Source: Pseudolabrys sp.
GTDB taxonomy: Bacteria > Pseudomonadota > Alphaproteobacteria > Rhizobiales > Xanthobacteraceae
Assembly (NCBI GenBank): GCA_017849615.1
Contig: JAFIGS010000011.1
Location: 1 to 64,000, forward strand
Length of the DNA: 64,000 bases
Direction: 5' to 3'
Shown: positions 54,921 through 62,780 of the stretch, in pieces
Numbering within the stretch: the stretch's first letter is position 1
Layout of the letters: each line of letters starts with the position of its first letter
The notes under the pieces: generated by a model
Told to the model about the DNA's origin: nothing
Seen by the model: the letters and a program-made list of their open reading frames with translations, nothing else
The model's database searches: none
Program-made: the position numbers and the translations under genes

Positions 54921-56222
54921 CTACATGTGCGAGGGCAGCCAGGTCGCAAGGATCGGGAACAGGATCAGGATCGTCAGCCGGATGAGATCCGTCACAACGA
55001 AGGGCATAACGCCATAGAAAACGGTCGAGAGTTTGACGTCCTTGACAACGCTTTTGATGACAAAGACGTTCATGCCGACCGGCGGGTGGATCAGGCCGAG
55101 CTCCACGGTCATGACGATGATCACACCGAACCAGATTGGATCGAAGCCAAGCGCCTTGATCACCGGGAATACGATCGGCACGGTGAGGATGATCATGGCC
55201 ATCGCGTCCATGATGCAGCCGAGCACCAGATACATTAGCAGGATCAGGGCCAGCACGCCGTAGGGGCCGAGGCCCATGCCGGTGAGAAACTCCGTCAGCC
55301 GCTGCGGCACCTGGGTCACGGTGAGGAAGTAGCCGAAGATCAGCGCACCGATCAGAATTGTGAACACCGAGGCGCTGGTGCGCAACGAATCGATAAGGCT
55401 GCGCACGAACTCCTCGCGCGAGAGCTTGCGGCGCAGCACGGCGATGATGAACGCGCCGGCCGCGCCCATGCCGGCCGCCTCGGTCGCCGTGAACATGCCG
55501 GCATACAGCCCGCCAATGATAAAGAAGAACAGCAGCAGCACGGCCCAGATGTCGCGCAGGGCATCGCGACGCTCGGCCCAGCTATGGCGCGGGGTCTTCG
55601 GCAGATAGCCCGGCCGCACCAGGGCGATGATGTTGATGGTGAGGATGTACATCGCGATGGCGAGGATGCCCGGCACCACGCCGGCGATGAACAATTTGCC
55701 GATGTCCTGCTCGGTGATCAGCCCGTACACCGCGAACACAGTCGACGGCGGAATCATGATGCCGAGCGAGCCGCCGGCGGCGATAACCCCCGTGGCAAAA
55801 CTTTGCGGATAGCCGTGCTGGCGCATTTCCGGATAGGCGACTTTGGAAAACGTCGCGGCCGTGGCGACGGAGGAGCCGCAGATCGCGGCGAAGCCGCCGC
55901 AGGCCGCGATCGTCGCGATGCCGAGCCCGCCGCGGAAGTGGCCGAGGAACGTGTTGGAGGCGCGAAACAGTTCGCGGCTCATGCCGGATGACGAGGCGAA
56001 CGCCCCCATCAGCAGGAACAGCGGAATGACGGCGAACTCGGCGTCGGTGGCTGTCCGGATCGGTGACTGCGCCAGGATCTTGAGCGCCGGCCCGAGGTCG
56101 CCGACGACGTAGCCGAAACCCAGAATGCCCACGGCACCCATTGCGATGCCGACCGGCACGCGGAGCATCATGAGCGCGAACAGCCCGACAAATCCGATGG
56201 CGGCTACGGCGTCGGTGCTCAT
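54921..56222 (-). CDS. dctM: TRAP transporter large permease subunit
   Basis: The 433-residue protein has about 12 hydrophobic helices with the DctM features RVPVGIAMG, FVIPLFLLMGAFASSSGMS and IMIPPSTVFAVYGLITEQDIG. It is the ion-coupled permease of the TRAP system. The start is at 56222, 7 bp after the dctQ stop. A longer frame to 56399 overlaps dctQ and was rejected. Confidence 0.96.
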   Translation of the reverse strand: MSTDAVAAIGFVGLFALMMLRVPVGIAMGAVGILGFGYVVGDLGPALKILAQSPIRTATDAEFAVIPLFLLMGAFASSSGMSRELFRASNTFLGHFRGGLGIATIAACGGFAAICGSSVATAATFSKVAYPEMRQHGYPQSFATGVIAAGGSLGIMIPPSTVFAVYGLITEQDIGKLFIAGVVPGILAIAMYILTINIIALVRPGYLPKTPRHSWAERRDALRDIWAVLLLFFFIIGGLYAGMFTATEAAGMGAAGAFIIAVLRRKLSREEFVRSLIDSLRTSASVFTILIGALIFGYFLTVTQVPQRLTEFLTGMGLGPYGVLALILLMYLVLGCIMDAMAMIILTVPIVFPVIKALGFDPIWFGVIIVMTVELGLIHPPVGMNVFVIKSVVKDVKLSTVFYGVMPFVVTDLIRLTILILFPILATWLPSHM

Positions 56223-56229
56223 GTCCGGC

Positions 56230-56754
56230 TCACTCGACTGAATGGATTTCGCTGGGCTGCACGACCGTCTCGGGCCAGAGCACCAGCCGCACCGTGCGCG
56301 CAACGAGCAGAATGACCGACGAAGCAAGGCCGATCCACGCGACGAAATAGTAGATCCAGACCGGCTGGCGCAGGTCGAAAGTGCCGACATTGTCGGCACG
56401 CGTGCCGATAACCTTGACCGCGAACATCCAGGTCAGCGCCACCATGGCGACCAGCGTGACGATCGCGGCGAAAATATCCATGGCACGCCTGGCCCAAGGC
56501 GGCGCCGCGCTCCACAACAGATCGACCGAGATGTGATCGCCGCGATAGCCGGCCACGGCAATCCCCCAGAAGATGAGGATGCCGAGCAGCAGCCGCGTAA
56601 AATCATAGGAATCGGGAATGGCCCAGGCGAAGAAATAGCGCAGCAGAACGGAGACGAAAGTCAGCAGAGTGACGACGGCGAGAAAGCCCGCCGCCGTCAC
56701 CTCAATGGTGTCGATGAAGCGGTCGACAAGACCGCGTGTCACCCTGCCGTTCAT
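56230..56754 (-). CDS. dctQ: TRAP transporter small permease subunit
   Basis: The 174-residue protein has four hydrophobic segments and the DctQ pattern: VSVLLRYFF, LLLGILIFWGIAVAGYRGDHI. Start at 56754 overlaps the dctP stop by one base (TGATG), so translation is likely coupled. Confidence 0.93.
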   Translation of the reverse strand: MNGRVTRGLVDRFIDTIEVTAAGFLAVVTLLTFVSVLLRYFFAWAIPDSYDFTRLLLGILIFWGIAVAGYRGDHISVDLLWSAAPPWARRAMDIFAAIVTLVAMVALTWMFAVKVIGTRADNVGTFDLRQPVWIYYFVAWIGLASSVILLVARTVRLVLWPETVVQPSEIHSVE

Positions 56755-57785
56755 CAGTAGGCCGACTGGAACTTGCCGAGCTCGGCCTTGAGCTCCTTCA
56801 TGATGCTGTCGGGATCGCCGCCGGTCTTCTTGACGCCGTCCGCCCAGGACTTCTGCAGCGGCTCCGACGCCTTCTTCCACTGCGCAAGCTGGTCCGCGGA
56901 GATGGTGTAGACGTCATGCCCGTCGGCCTTGAGCTTGGCGATGCCGCTGTGCTCGAAGTCGGCCCATGGGCTCGCCACCTTCAGCGCCCATTCGTTGGTG
57001 CAGTGATCGTCGATCGCCTTCTTCTGCTTCGCGGACATCTGGTTGTACTTGTCCTTATTGAAGACGAGCGCGAAGGTGGTGACGTAAAGCGGCACCTCCA
57101 TGTGATACTTGGTCACCTTGTCGATGCCGAACAGAGGGATCGAGCCCCAGGGGAAGGTCACAGCGTCGGCGACGCCCTTCTCAAGGATGTCGCGCACTTC
57201 CGGCGCGCTCGATTGCACATTGGTGCCGCCGAGCTGCGTGACGAAGGTCGCCATTGTGGCGTGCGCCGGGCGGATCTTCATGCCCTTGACGTCGTCGGGC
57301 ACCATGACCTTCTTGGACTTGGAATGGAACGTGCCCGGGTCATGCACGAAGGCGAGACAGAACTTGACGTCCTTCATCTCCTTCTCTGCATATTTGCGAT
57401 ACCAGGCGTCGAGCGCCTGCGAGCCACCCTTGCCGTTGGCGATCAGAAACGGCAGTTCCCCCGCGCCGATGATCGGGAAGCGGCCGGGCTGATAGCCGGG
57501 ATTGATATAGGTGAGGTCGGCGATGCCGTCGCGCGCCATATCGTAATGGTCGAACGCCTTGCCGAGCTGCTGCGCCGGATAAACCTTGTAGCGAATGGTG
57601 CCGCCGGATTCCTTCTCGACCGATGCGCCCCAATCCTCGAGCGATTTCTGCAGCGGATGCGACGGCGGCACCCAGTGTGAGATTTTCAGATCGAACGTCT
57701 TCTCTTGAGCGGACGCGGCGGATGCGCCACCGACTGCTACCGCCAGGGCGGCGGCATAAACATACCTAGCGAGACGCTTTTCCAT
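56754..57785 (-). CDS. dctP: TRAP transporter substrate-binding protein
   Basis: The 343-residue protein has a signal peptide ending near ASAQ (about residue 27), then FDLKISHWVPPSHP and GTIRYKVYPAQQLGK, DVKGMKIR and a DCTP-type P1 domain. The ligand is probably an aromatic or organic acid, judged from the hpa/ior neighbours. It is first of dctP-Q-M-iorA-iorB and divergent from the MarR regulator. Confidence 0.95.
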   Translation of the reverse strand: MEKRLARYVYAAALAVAVGGASAASAQEKTFDLKISHWVPPSHPLQKSLEDWGASVEKESGGTIRYKVYPAQQLGKAFDHYDMARDGIADLTYINPGYQPGRFPIIGAGELPFLIANGKGGSQALDAWYRKYAEKEMKDVKFCLAFVHDPGTFHSKSKKVMVPDDVKGMKIRPAHATMATFVTQLGGTNVQSSAPEVRDILEKGVADAVTFPWGSIPLFGIDKVTKYHMEVPLYVTTFALVFNKDKYNQMSAKQKKAIDDHCTNEWALKVASPWADFEHSGIAKLKADGHDVYTISADQLAQWKKASEPLQKSWADGVKKTGGDPDSIMKELKAELGKFQSAY

Positions 57786-57865
57786 GATTTCCTCCCTCGG
57801 TTCTAATTGTTTTCAGCGCCGATTTTTCCAACATTGAACCGAATGTCAGAAGCGCTGTAAAGTGA

Positions 57866-57883
57866 TAGTTTGATCTCAAACTA
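57866..57883. promoter_or_regulatory. Perfect 8+8 bp palindrome, probable HpaR/MarR operator
   Basis: TAGTTTGA (57866-57873) and TCAAACTA (57876-57883) are perfect inverted arms around TC. It lies between dctP (start 57785) and the MarR gene (start 57925), in an AT-rich patch. Size and symmetry fit a MarR-family dimer site. Confidence 0.7.
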
Positions 57884-57924
57884 AATGCGGCGGTGACCGA
57901 CACCGTTGTCCGGAGACGATTGCA

Positions 57925-58419
57925 GTGCGAAAAGAAGATGACCAAATGGCTGCCCACGGCGGCCGAAACGGCGAAGCCGCCACTGGCGCGATCGATTTCG
58001 GCCTTCTGGCGACCTGGGTCGGCTTCAATCTGCGCATGGCGCAGGAGGCGTCGTTCGAGGCCTTCTCGCACCATTCGGCCGCGATCGGCGAGAACCCGGG
58101 CCGGTTCGCGACGCTGACGCTGATCGCGCGCAATCCCGGCATCACGCAAACGGAACTGAGCGCGGCCAGCGGCCGCGATAAATCGAGCCTGACGCCGGTG
58201 GTGGAGGATTTGGTGCGGCGCGGAATGGTCGAGCGCAAGCGCGTCGCCAGCGACCGTCGGGCCTATCGCCTCAATCTGACTGCGGCCGGCAAGAAAACCC
58301 TGGCTTTGATGACGCGCGCCGCCCGCAAACACGAGCGCAATCTCAATCGCATCATCGGGCCGCGCGACAGAAAACGATTTGTCGAGATTCTGAAGCGAAT
58401 TGCCAACGAGATCGCGTAG
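57925..58419 (+). CDS. hpaR: MarR family regulator of the aromatic cluster
   Basis: The 164-residue protein has a winged helix region (RFATLTLIARNPGITQTELS, DKSSLTPVVEDLVRRG, ERKRVASDRRAYRLNLTAAG). HpaR-type MarR proteins repress homoprotocatechuate genes until the aromatic inducer binds. It is divergent from the TRAP genes and convergent with hpaB. The start used is GTG 57925; ATG 57946 is an alternative. The hpaR name is inferred from context. Confidence 0.85.
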   Translation: MRKEDDQMAAHGGRNGEAATGAIDFGLLATWVGFNLRMAQEASFEAFSHHSAAIGENPGRFATLTLIARNPGITQTELSAASGRDKSSLTPVVEDLVRRGMVERKRVASDRRAYRLNLTAAGKKTLALMTRAARKHERNLNRIIGPRDRKRFVEILKRIANEIA

Positions 58420-58480
58420 CCGCTGATCGCCTCGGCGGGAGGCTCGATTGACCGCAGCGGATGATGGGGCAGCGCGCATC

Positions 58481-60037
58481 TCAACCGGCCGGGCGACGGC
58501 CGGCGCCGTCGAGCGGCGGCAGCCAGATGTCGGCGGTCCAGCCGTTCTCGTCGTAGTCCGCCATGCAGCGATCGACCAGCGCCTCCATCTCCTTGAGCCG
58601 GCCGCCGCGCTCGGCGCCCTTGAGCACCTGCAGCCGTACTTCTTCCGGCGCGCCGGCGTAATTGAGTTCGTACAGCGCGTGACGCCCGGCGAATTCGGTG
58701 CCGGTGGCGTCCCACAACAGCTTCATGATCTTGATGCGCTCGATATGGCCCATATCGTTTGAGCCGCGGACATACTGCGCCAGATAACGGTCGATGTCGG
58801 GGTTGCCGAAATCCTTGGCCGACGACGGCAGATAGATGAGCCCCGAGGCGATGACGCGTCGTACGATGTCGATAACCTTGGGATAGGCCTCCGACATGAA
58901 GGTGCGATAGCACAACGCGGCTTCGAGGTTGGGCAGCACGGCGCCGCTCGTCCACGGCACCGGATTGTAGGCCATGGCGTTCGAGAAGGCCCAGAACTGG
59001 TGGCGAATGGCGATCACCTCGCCGAGCATCGCCTGGTTGCCGCGGAATTCATCGCCGCCGGTGGCGCGCAGCGCCTTGGCCAGCAGCCCGGCGATGAAAT
59101 CCATTTTCACCGCGAGCCGCGTGCAACCCTGGAAACAGTAGCCGTGCATGAAGCCGGACGCCGGATGGAACGACATGATCTTGGCCGCGTCGCGCAGCAC
59201 CAGCACGTCCTCCCAAGGCACGAACACATTGTCGAGCACCAGAATCGCGTCGTTCTCGTCGAAGCGCGACGACAGCGGATAGTCGAACGGCAGGCCGACG
59301 GTATTGGCCATCTGCTCATAGGAGACGCGGCAGAACATCTTCAGGTTCGGCGCGTTCATCGGCACGATGAACATCACCGACATCGACGGGTCCTGCGTCA
59401 CCGTCGCCGAACCTTGGGCGAGGAAATTGTAGTGCGTCAGCGCCGACGACGTCGCCACCACCTTGGCGCCGGAGACGTAGATGCCGGCGTCGGTCTCCTT
59501 GGTGATGTGCACGAACACATCCTTCACCGCCTCGGCCGGTTTATGGCGATCAATCGGCGGATTGACGATGGCGTGGTTCATGAACAGTACGGCTTCCTGC
59601 GCGCGTTTGTGCCATGCGCGGGCGTTGTCCTTGAACGGCCCGTACCACTCGGCATTGGCGCCGAGCGTGTTCATCAGCGCCGCCTTGTAGTCGGCGGTGC
59701 GTCCCATCCAGCCGTAGGTCATGCGCGCCCAGTCGACGATGGCGCCCTGCTGGGCGACCAGCTCCGCTGACGAGCGGGCGACACGAAAGTATTTGTGGGT
59801 GAAGCCGCCGGAGCCAGTGTCGGTCGGCGAGGTCAGCCGCTCCTTGGTCTTTTCATCATGCAGCGCGTCGTAGAGCCTCGCCAGCGAGCGCACCGAATTG
59901 CGCATGGCCGGATGCGCGGTGACGTCCTTGATGCGCTCGCCGTTGATGTAGACCTCGCGGCCGTCGCGCAGCGACTCGAGGTATTCAGCGCCGGTAAAAG
60001 GCCGGGTCTTGTTGCTGCGATAATCCTCGGCGCGCAT
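58481..60037 (-). CDS. hpaB: 4-Hydroxyphenylacetate 3-monooxygenase, oxygenase component
   Basis: The 518-residue FADH2-using hydroxylase has the HpaB pattern (RPFTGAEYLESLRDGREVYI, YDALHDEKTKE, HITKETDAGIYVSGAKVVAT). It converts 4-hydroxyphenylacetate to homoprotocatechuate with a separate flavin reductase (HpaC), which is not in the window. 4-Hydroxybutyryl-CoA dehydratases share the fold, but the neighbouring hpaD, hpaE, hpaG-like and hpaH genes favour HpaB. It is the most downstream of the hpa genes here. Confidence 0.92.
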   Translation of the reverse strand: MRAEDYRSNKTRPFTGAEYLESLRDGREVYINGERIKDVTAHPAMRNSVRSLARLYDALHDEKTKERLTSPTDTGSGGFTHKYFRVARSSAELVAQQGAIVDWARMTYGWMGRTADYKAALMNTLGANAEWYGPFKDNARAWHKRAQEAVLFMNHAIVNPPIDRHKPAEAVKDVFVHITKETDAGIYVSGAKVVATSSALTHYNFLAQGSATVTQDPSMSVMFIVPMNAPNLKMFCRVSYEQMANTVGLPFDYPLSSRFDENDAILVLDNVFVPWEDVLVLRDAAKIMSFHPASGFMHGYCFQGCTRLAVKMDFIAGLLAKALRATGGDEFRGNQAMLGEVIAIRHQFWAFSNAMAYNPVPWTSGAVLPNLEAALCYRTFMSEAYPKVIDIVRRVIASGLIYLPSSAKDFGNPDIDRYLAQYVRGSNDMGHIERIKIMKLLWDATGTEFAGRHALYELNYAGAPEEVRLQVLKGAERGGRLKEMEALVDRCMADYDENGWTADIWLPPLDGAGRRPAG

Positions 60038-60076
60038 TTCCTGCCTCCCGGTTTCAAGCCCGCGCTTCGTTGCGCG

Positions 60077-60880
60077 TCAGGCGAAGTGACAGCTCACGGT
60101 TCCATAAGGTCCATAGTCGGCAACGATGGTGTCGCCGTGCCGCGCTTCGATCGGCCGGATGAAAGAACCGGCGAGCACGATCTGGCCGGCTTCGATGCCG
60201 CCGCCATAGATGGCGAGGCGATTGGCGAGCCAGACGATGCCGCGCGCCGGATGATTGAGCACGCCGGCGCCGAGCCCGGTTTCCTCGACGATGTCGTTGC
60301 GCGACACGATGGCACCCATCCAGCGCAGATCGACGTCGTCGGGCCGCAGCGCGCTGGCGCCGGTAACAATGCCCGCATTGGCGGCGTTGTCGGCAATCGT
60401 ATCGATGATGGTGCGCGCCTTGCCGCTGGCTTTGTCGACACGATGAATGCGCGTATCGAGAATTTCCAGCGCCGGCGTCACGTAATCGGTTGCCTTGAGC
60501 ACGTCGGCGATGGTCACGTCCGGCCCGCGCAGGGCCGTCTTCATGACGAAGGCGATTTCCGCCTCGATGCGCGGCTGGATGAAGCGGTCCGGCGCAATAG
60601 TGGCGCCATCATCGAAGGCCATGTCGTCGAACAGCGCGCCGGAATCCGGCGTGTCGATGCTAAGCGCCGATTGCATCGCCCGCGAGGTGAGCCCGATCTT
60701 CCAGCCGATGATGCGGCGGCCACCGGCGAGCTTGCGCTTCACCCAGGCGGTCTGGATGGCGTAGGCGTCTTCGATCGTCGCCTCGGGATGCGCCAGTGAA
60801 ATCAGCCCGGTCTGCACGCGCGTGCGCTCGGCGGCATCAAGCCGCTTCACCGCCATCGCGATTTTGTCCGGCGCCAGCAT
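60077..60880 (-). CDS. hpaH: 2-Oxo-hepta-4-ene-1,7-dioate hydratase
   Basis: The 267-residue protein belongs to the MhpD/HpaH hydratase family: YAIQTAWVKRKLAGGRRIIGWKIGLTSRAMQ, and IEAEIAFVMK. It hydrates 2-oxohepta-4-ene-1,7-dioate in the homoprotocatechuate route. It lies 3 bp after the hpaG-like gene. Confidence 0.93.
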   Translation of the reverse strand: MLAPDKIAMAVKRLDAAERTRVQTGLISLAHPEATIEDAYAIQTAWVKRKLAGGRRIIGWKIGLTSRAMQSALSIDTPDSGALFDDMAFDDGATIAPDRFIQPRIEAEIAFVMKTALRGPDVTIADVLKATDYVTPALEILDTRIHRVDKASGKARTIIDTIADNAANAGIVTGASALRPDDVDLRWMGAIVSRNDIVEETGLGAGVLNHPARGIVWLANRLAIYGGGIEAGQIVLAGSFIRPIEARHGDTIVADYGPYGTVSCHFA

Positions 60881-60883
60881 GGC

Positions 60884-61750
60884 CTATCCCTCGTCTGCAA
60901 TACCGTTGCGCAGCAGGCCGATGCCTTCTGCCTCGACCTCAACGATATCGCCCGGCTTGAGCCAGACCGGCGGGTCGAACCGCGCGCCGGCGCCGGTCGG
61001 CGTGCCGGTGACGAGGATGTCGCCCGGCACCAAAGTCGTGAAGGTCGAGACGTAGTTGATGATCTTGCGGAACGAAAAGATCATGCGGCTGGTGCGGTCG
61101 TGCTGGCGCACCTCGCCATTGACCCTGGTCTCCAGCGCGATATCGGCGATCTGGCTTTCGTCGGTGTAGGGAATGAGCCAGGGCCCGATCGAACCGGTGC
61201 GGTCGAAGTTCTTACCTTGCGTAACATTGAACTTGGCGTGCCGGACCCAGTCGCGGATCGTGCCTTCATTACATAGAGTGAGCGCGGCGATGTGACCGAG
61301 CGCGTCGGCCTCCGCAATGCGACGACCGGCTTTGCCGATGACGATGGCGATCTCGCCCTCGTAGTCGAGCTGTAGCGACTCGGGTGGCCGGATCAGCGGC
61401 GCGTCGTGGCCGACAAAGGAGCGGGGGAAGCGCACAAATAGCGACGGATTGCTCTGCGCCGCCTGGCCGTCCTTGTACTCGGCATTCCGGTCGGGAAAAT
61501 TGACACCGACGCAGATGATCTTCTCCGGAGCCGGGACCGGAATCGCGTAGCGGATCGCGGCGAGCGGCAGATCGGCGGCGAGCTTCTCGCCCTCTTCGGC
61601 GAGACGCGCCAGCGCGCCGTCCTCGATGACCTCGCGCAAACTCGGCCAGCGCGCGCCATGCCGCGCCGACAGATGGACGACGCCGCCGTCGCGGATTGCG
61701 CCGTAGCCCGCCTTGCCGTCGATCGTGAAGCTCGCGATCCGCGTCATCAT
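60884..61750 (-). CDS. hpaG: Fumarylacetoacetate hydrolase-fold protein, HpaG-like
   Basis: The 288-residue protein has the FAH fold metal site (LDYEGEIAIVIGKAG, and an N-terminal IICVGVNFPDR) and GTPTGAGARFDPP. In the hpa pathway, HpaG decarboxylates and isomerises 5-carboxymethyl-2-oxo-hex-3-ene-1,7-dioate. It is single-domain, so the isomerase and decarboxylase might sit on two proteins or be combined here. The symbol follows position. Confidence 0.85.
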   Translation of the reverse strand: MMTRIASFTIDGKAGYGAIRDGGVVHLSARHGARWPSLREVIEDGALARLAEEGEKLAADLPLAAIRYAIPVPAPEKIICVGVNFPDRNAEYKDGQAAQSNPSLFVRFPRSFVGHDAPLIRPPESLQLDYEGEIAIVIGKAGRRIAEADALGHIAALTLCNEGTIRDWVRHAKFNVTQGKNFDRTGSIGPWLIPYTDESQIADIALETRVNGEVRQHDRTSRMIFSFRKIINYVSTFTTLVPGDILVTGTPTGAGARFDPPVWLKPGDIVEVEAEGIGLLRNGIADEG

Positions 61751-61769
61751 TCCATCCCGGGCAACGGTG

Positions 61770-62750
61770 TCACGGCGCCACGATCGGCTGCGCCTTCAAC
61801 TCGGCGTCGCGGACATCGACACCGGCAAAGAAGGTGCCTTCCTCGAACCAGGAGCGCGGCGCCGGCGCGCCCCACAAGGTCTGGCGTTGCGGGTCCTTGA
61901 GGTCCCAGCGGATCGGCTCGTGCTCCGGATCGACCGTCTGGTAGTCCGAGCAATACAGCTCGATGCGGTGGCCGTCGGGGTCGCGGATGTAGAGAAAGAA
62001 CGCATTGGAAATGCCGTGGCGGCCGGGACCGCGCTCGATATTGGCGAGGTAGCCGGTCGTCGCCATCAGATCGAGCAGCTCGATGATGTTGAGCGGCGAC
62101 GGTACCCAGAACGCCGTGTGATGCAGACGCGGGCCGCGGCCATTGGTGAAGGCCAGATCATGGACGCCGCCCTTGCGGTGCATCCAGGCCGCCCACAGCC
62201 GGCCGGTTTCGGCGTCGTCGGTATACTCGGTGACGCGGAAGCCGATGGAACTGTAGAACGCGACGCTGTCATCGACATTGGTCGAGAAGCAGTTGAAGTG
62301 GTCGATGCGCAGCGGGCTGACGCCGCGGTACAGCTTGTACTTCTGGTGGATCGGCGGCAGCCGGTCCATGCGGCAATAGAATTCGAGCGGAATGCCGATC
62401 GGATCGCGCGTGCGCAAGGTGCGCCCCTGCCACGACCGCTCGACCCACTCGACCGGCAAGCGCTGCGCCTTGAACCAGTCATGCGCCTTGTCGAGATCGT
62501 TCTCGTCATAGACCTTGAACGACAGGCCGTTGGCGACCGGCTTCTCCCCGCGGCGCAGCACGATGCAGTGATGGCCGCGTTCTTCCAGACCGCGCAGCGT
62601 GATCGTCTCGCTGTCTTCGAAAGTCACCTGCAGGCCGAGCGTATCGACATAGAAAGTACGCGACACCGCCAGATCGGTGACGACGAATTCGACATGCGAC
62701 AGGCGCACGATGTTGAAGGGTGGGTACAGGTTCGGTTTCGGCAGCGGCAT
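61770..62750 (-). CDS. hpaD: 3,4-Dihydroxyphenylacetate 2,3-dioxygenase
   Basis: The 326-residue protein is a two-module vicinal-oxygen-chelate extradiol dioxygenase. Likely metal ligands are His151 in RIDHFN, a His in LHHTAFW (210/211) and Glu264 in HRIELYCSDY, like MndD and the Brevibacterium enzyme. It cleaves homoprotocatechuate. This class is unrelated to the LigB-type HpaD of E. coli. Confidence 0.93.
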   Translation of the reverse strand: MPLPKPNLYPPFNIVRLSHVEFVVTDLAVSRTFYVDTLGLQVTFEDSETITLRGLEERGHHCIVLRRGEKPVANGLSFKVYDENDLDKAHDWFKAQRLPVEWVERSWQGRTLRTRDPIGIPLEFYCRMDRLPPIHQKYKLYRGVSPLRIDHFNCFSTNVDDSVAFYSSIGFRVTEYTDDAETGRLWAAWMHRKGGVHDLAFTNGRGPRLHHTAFWVPSPLNIIELLDLMATTGYLANIERGPGRHGISNAFFLYIRDPDGHRIELYCSDYQTVDPEHEPIRWDLKDPQRQTLWGAPAPRSWFEEGTFFAGVDVRDAELKAQPIVAP

Positions 62751-62780
62751 CAGTCCCCTCCTCCTGCGAACGCGTTGCTG

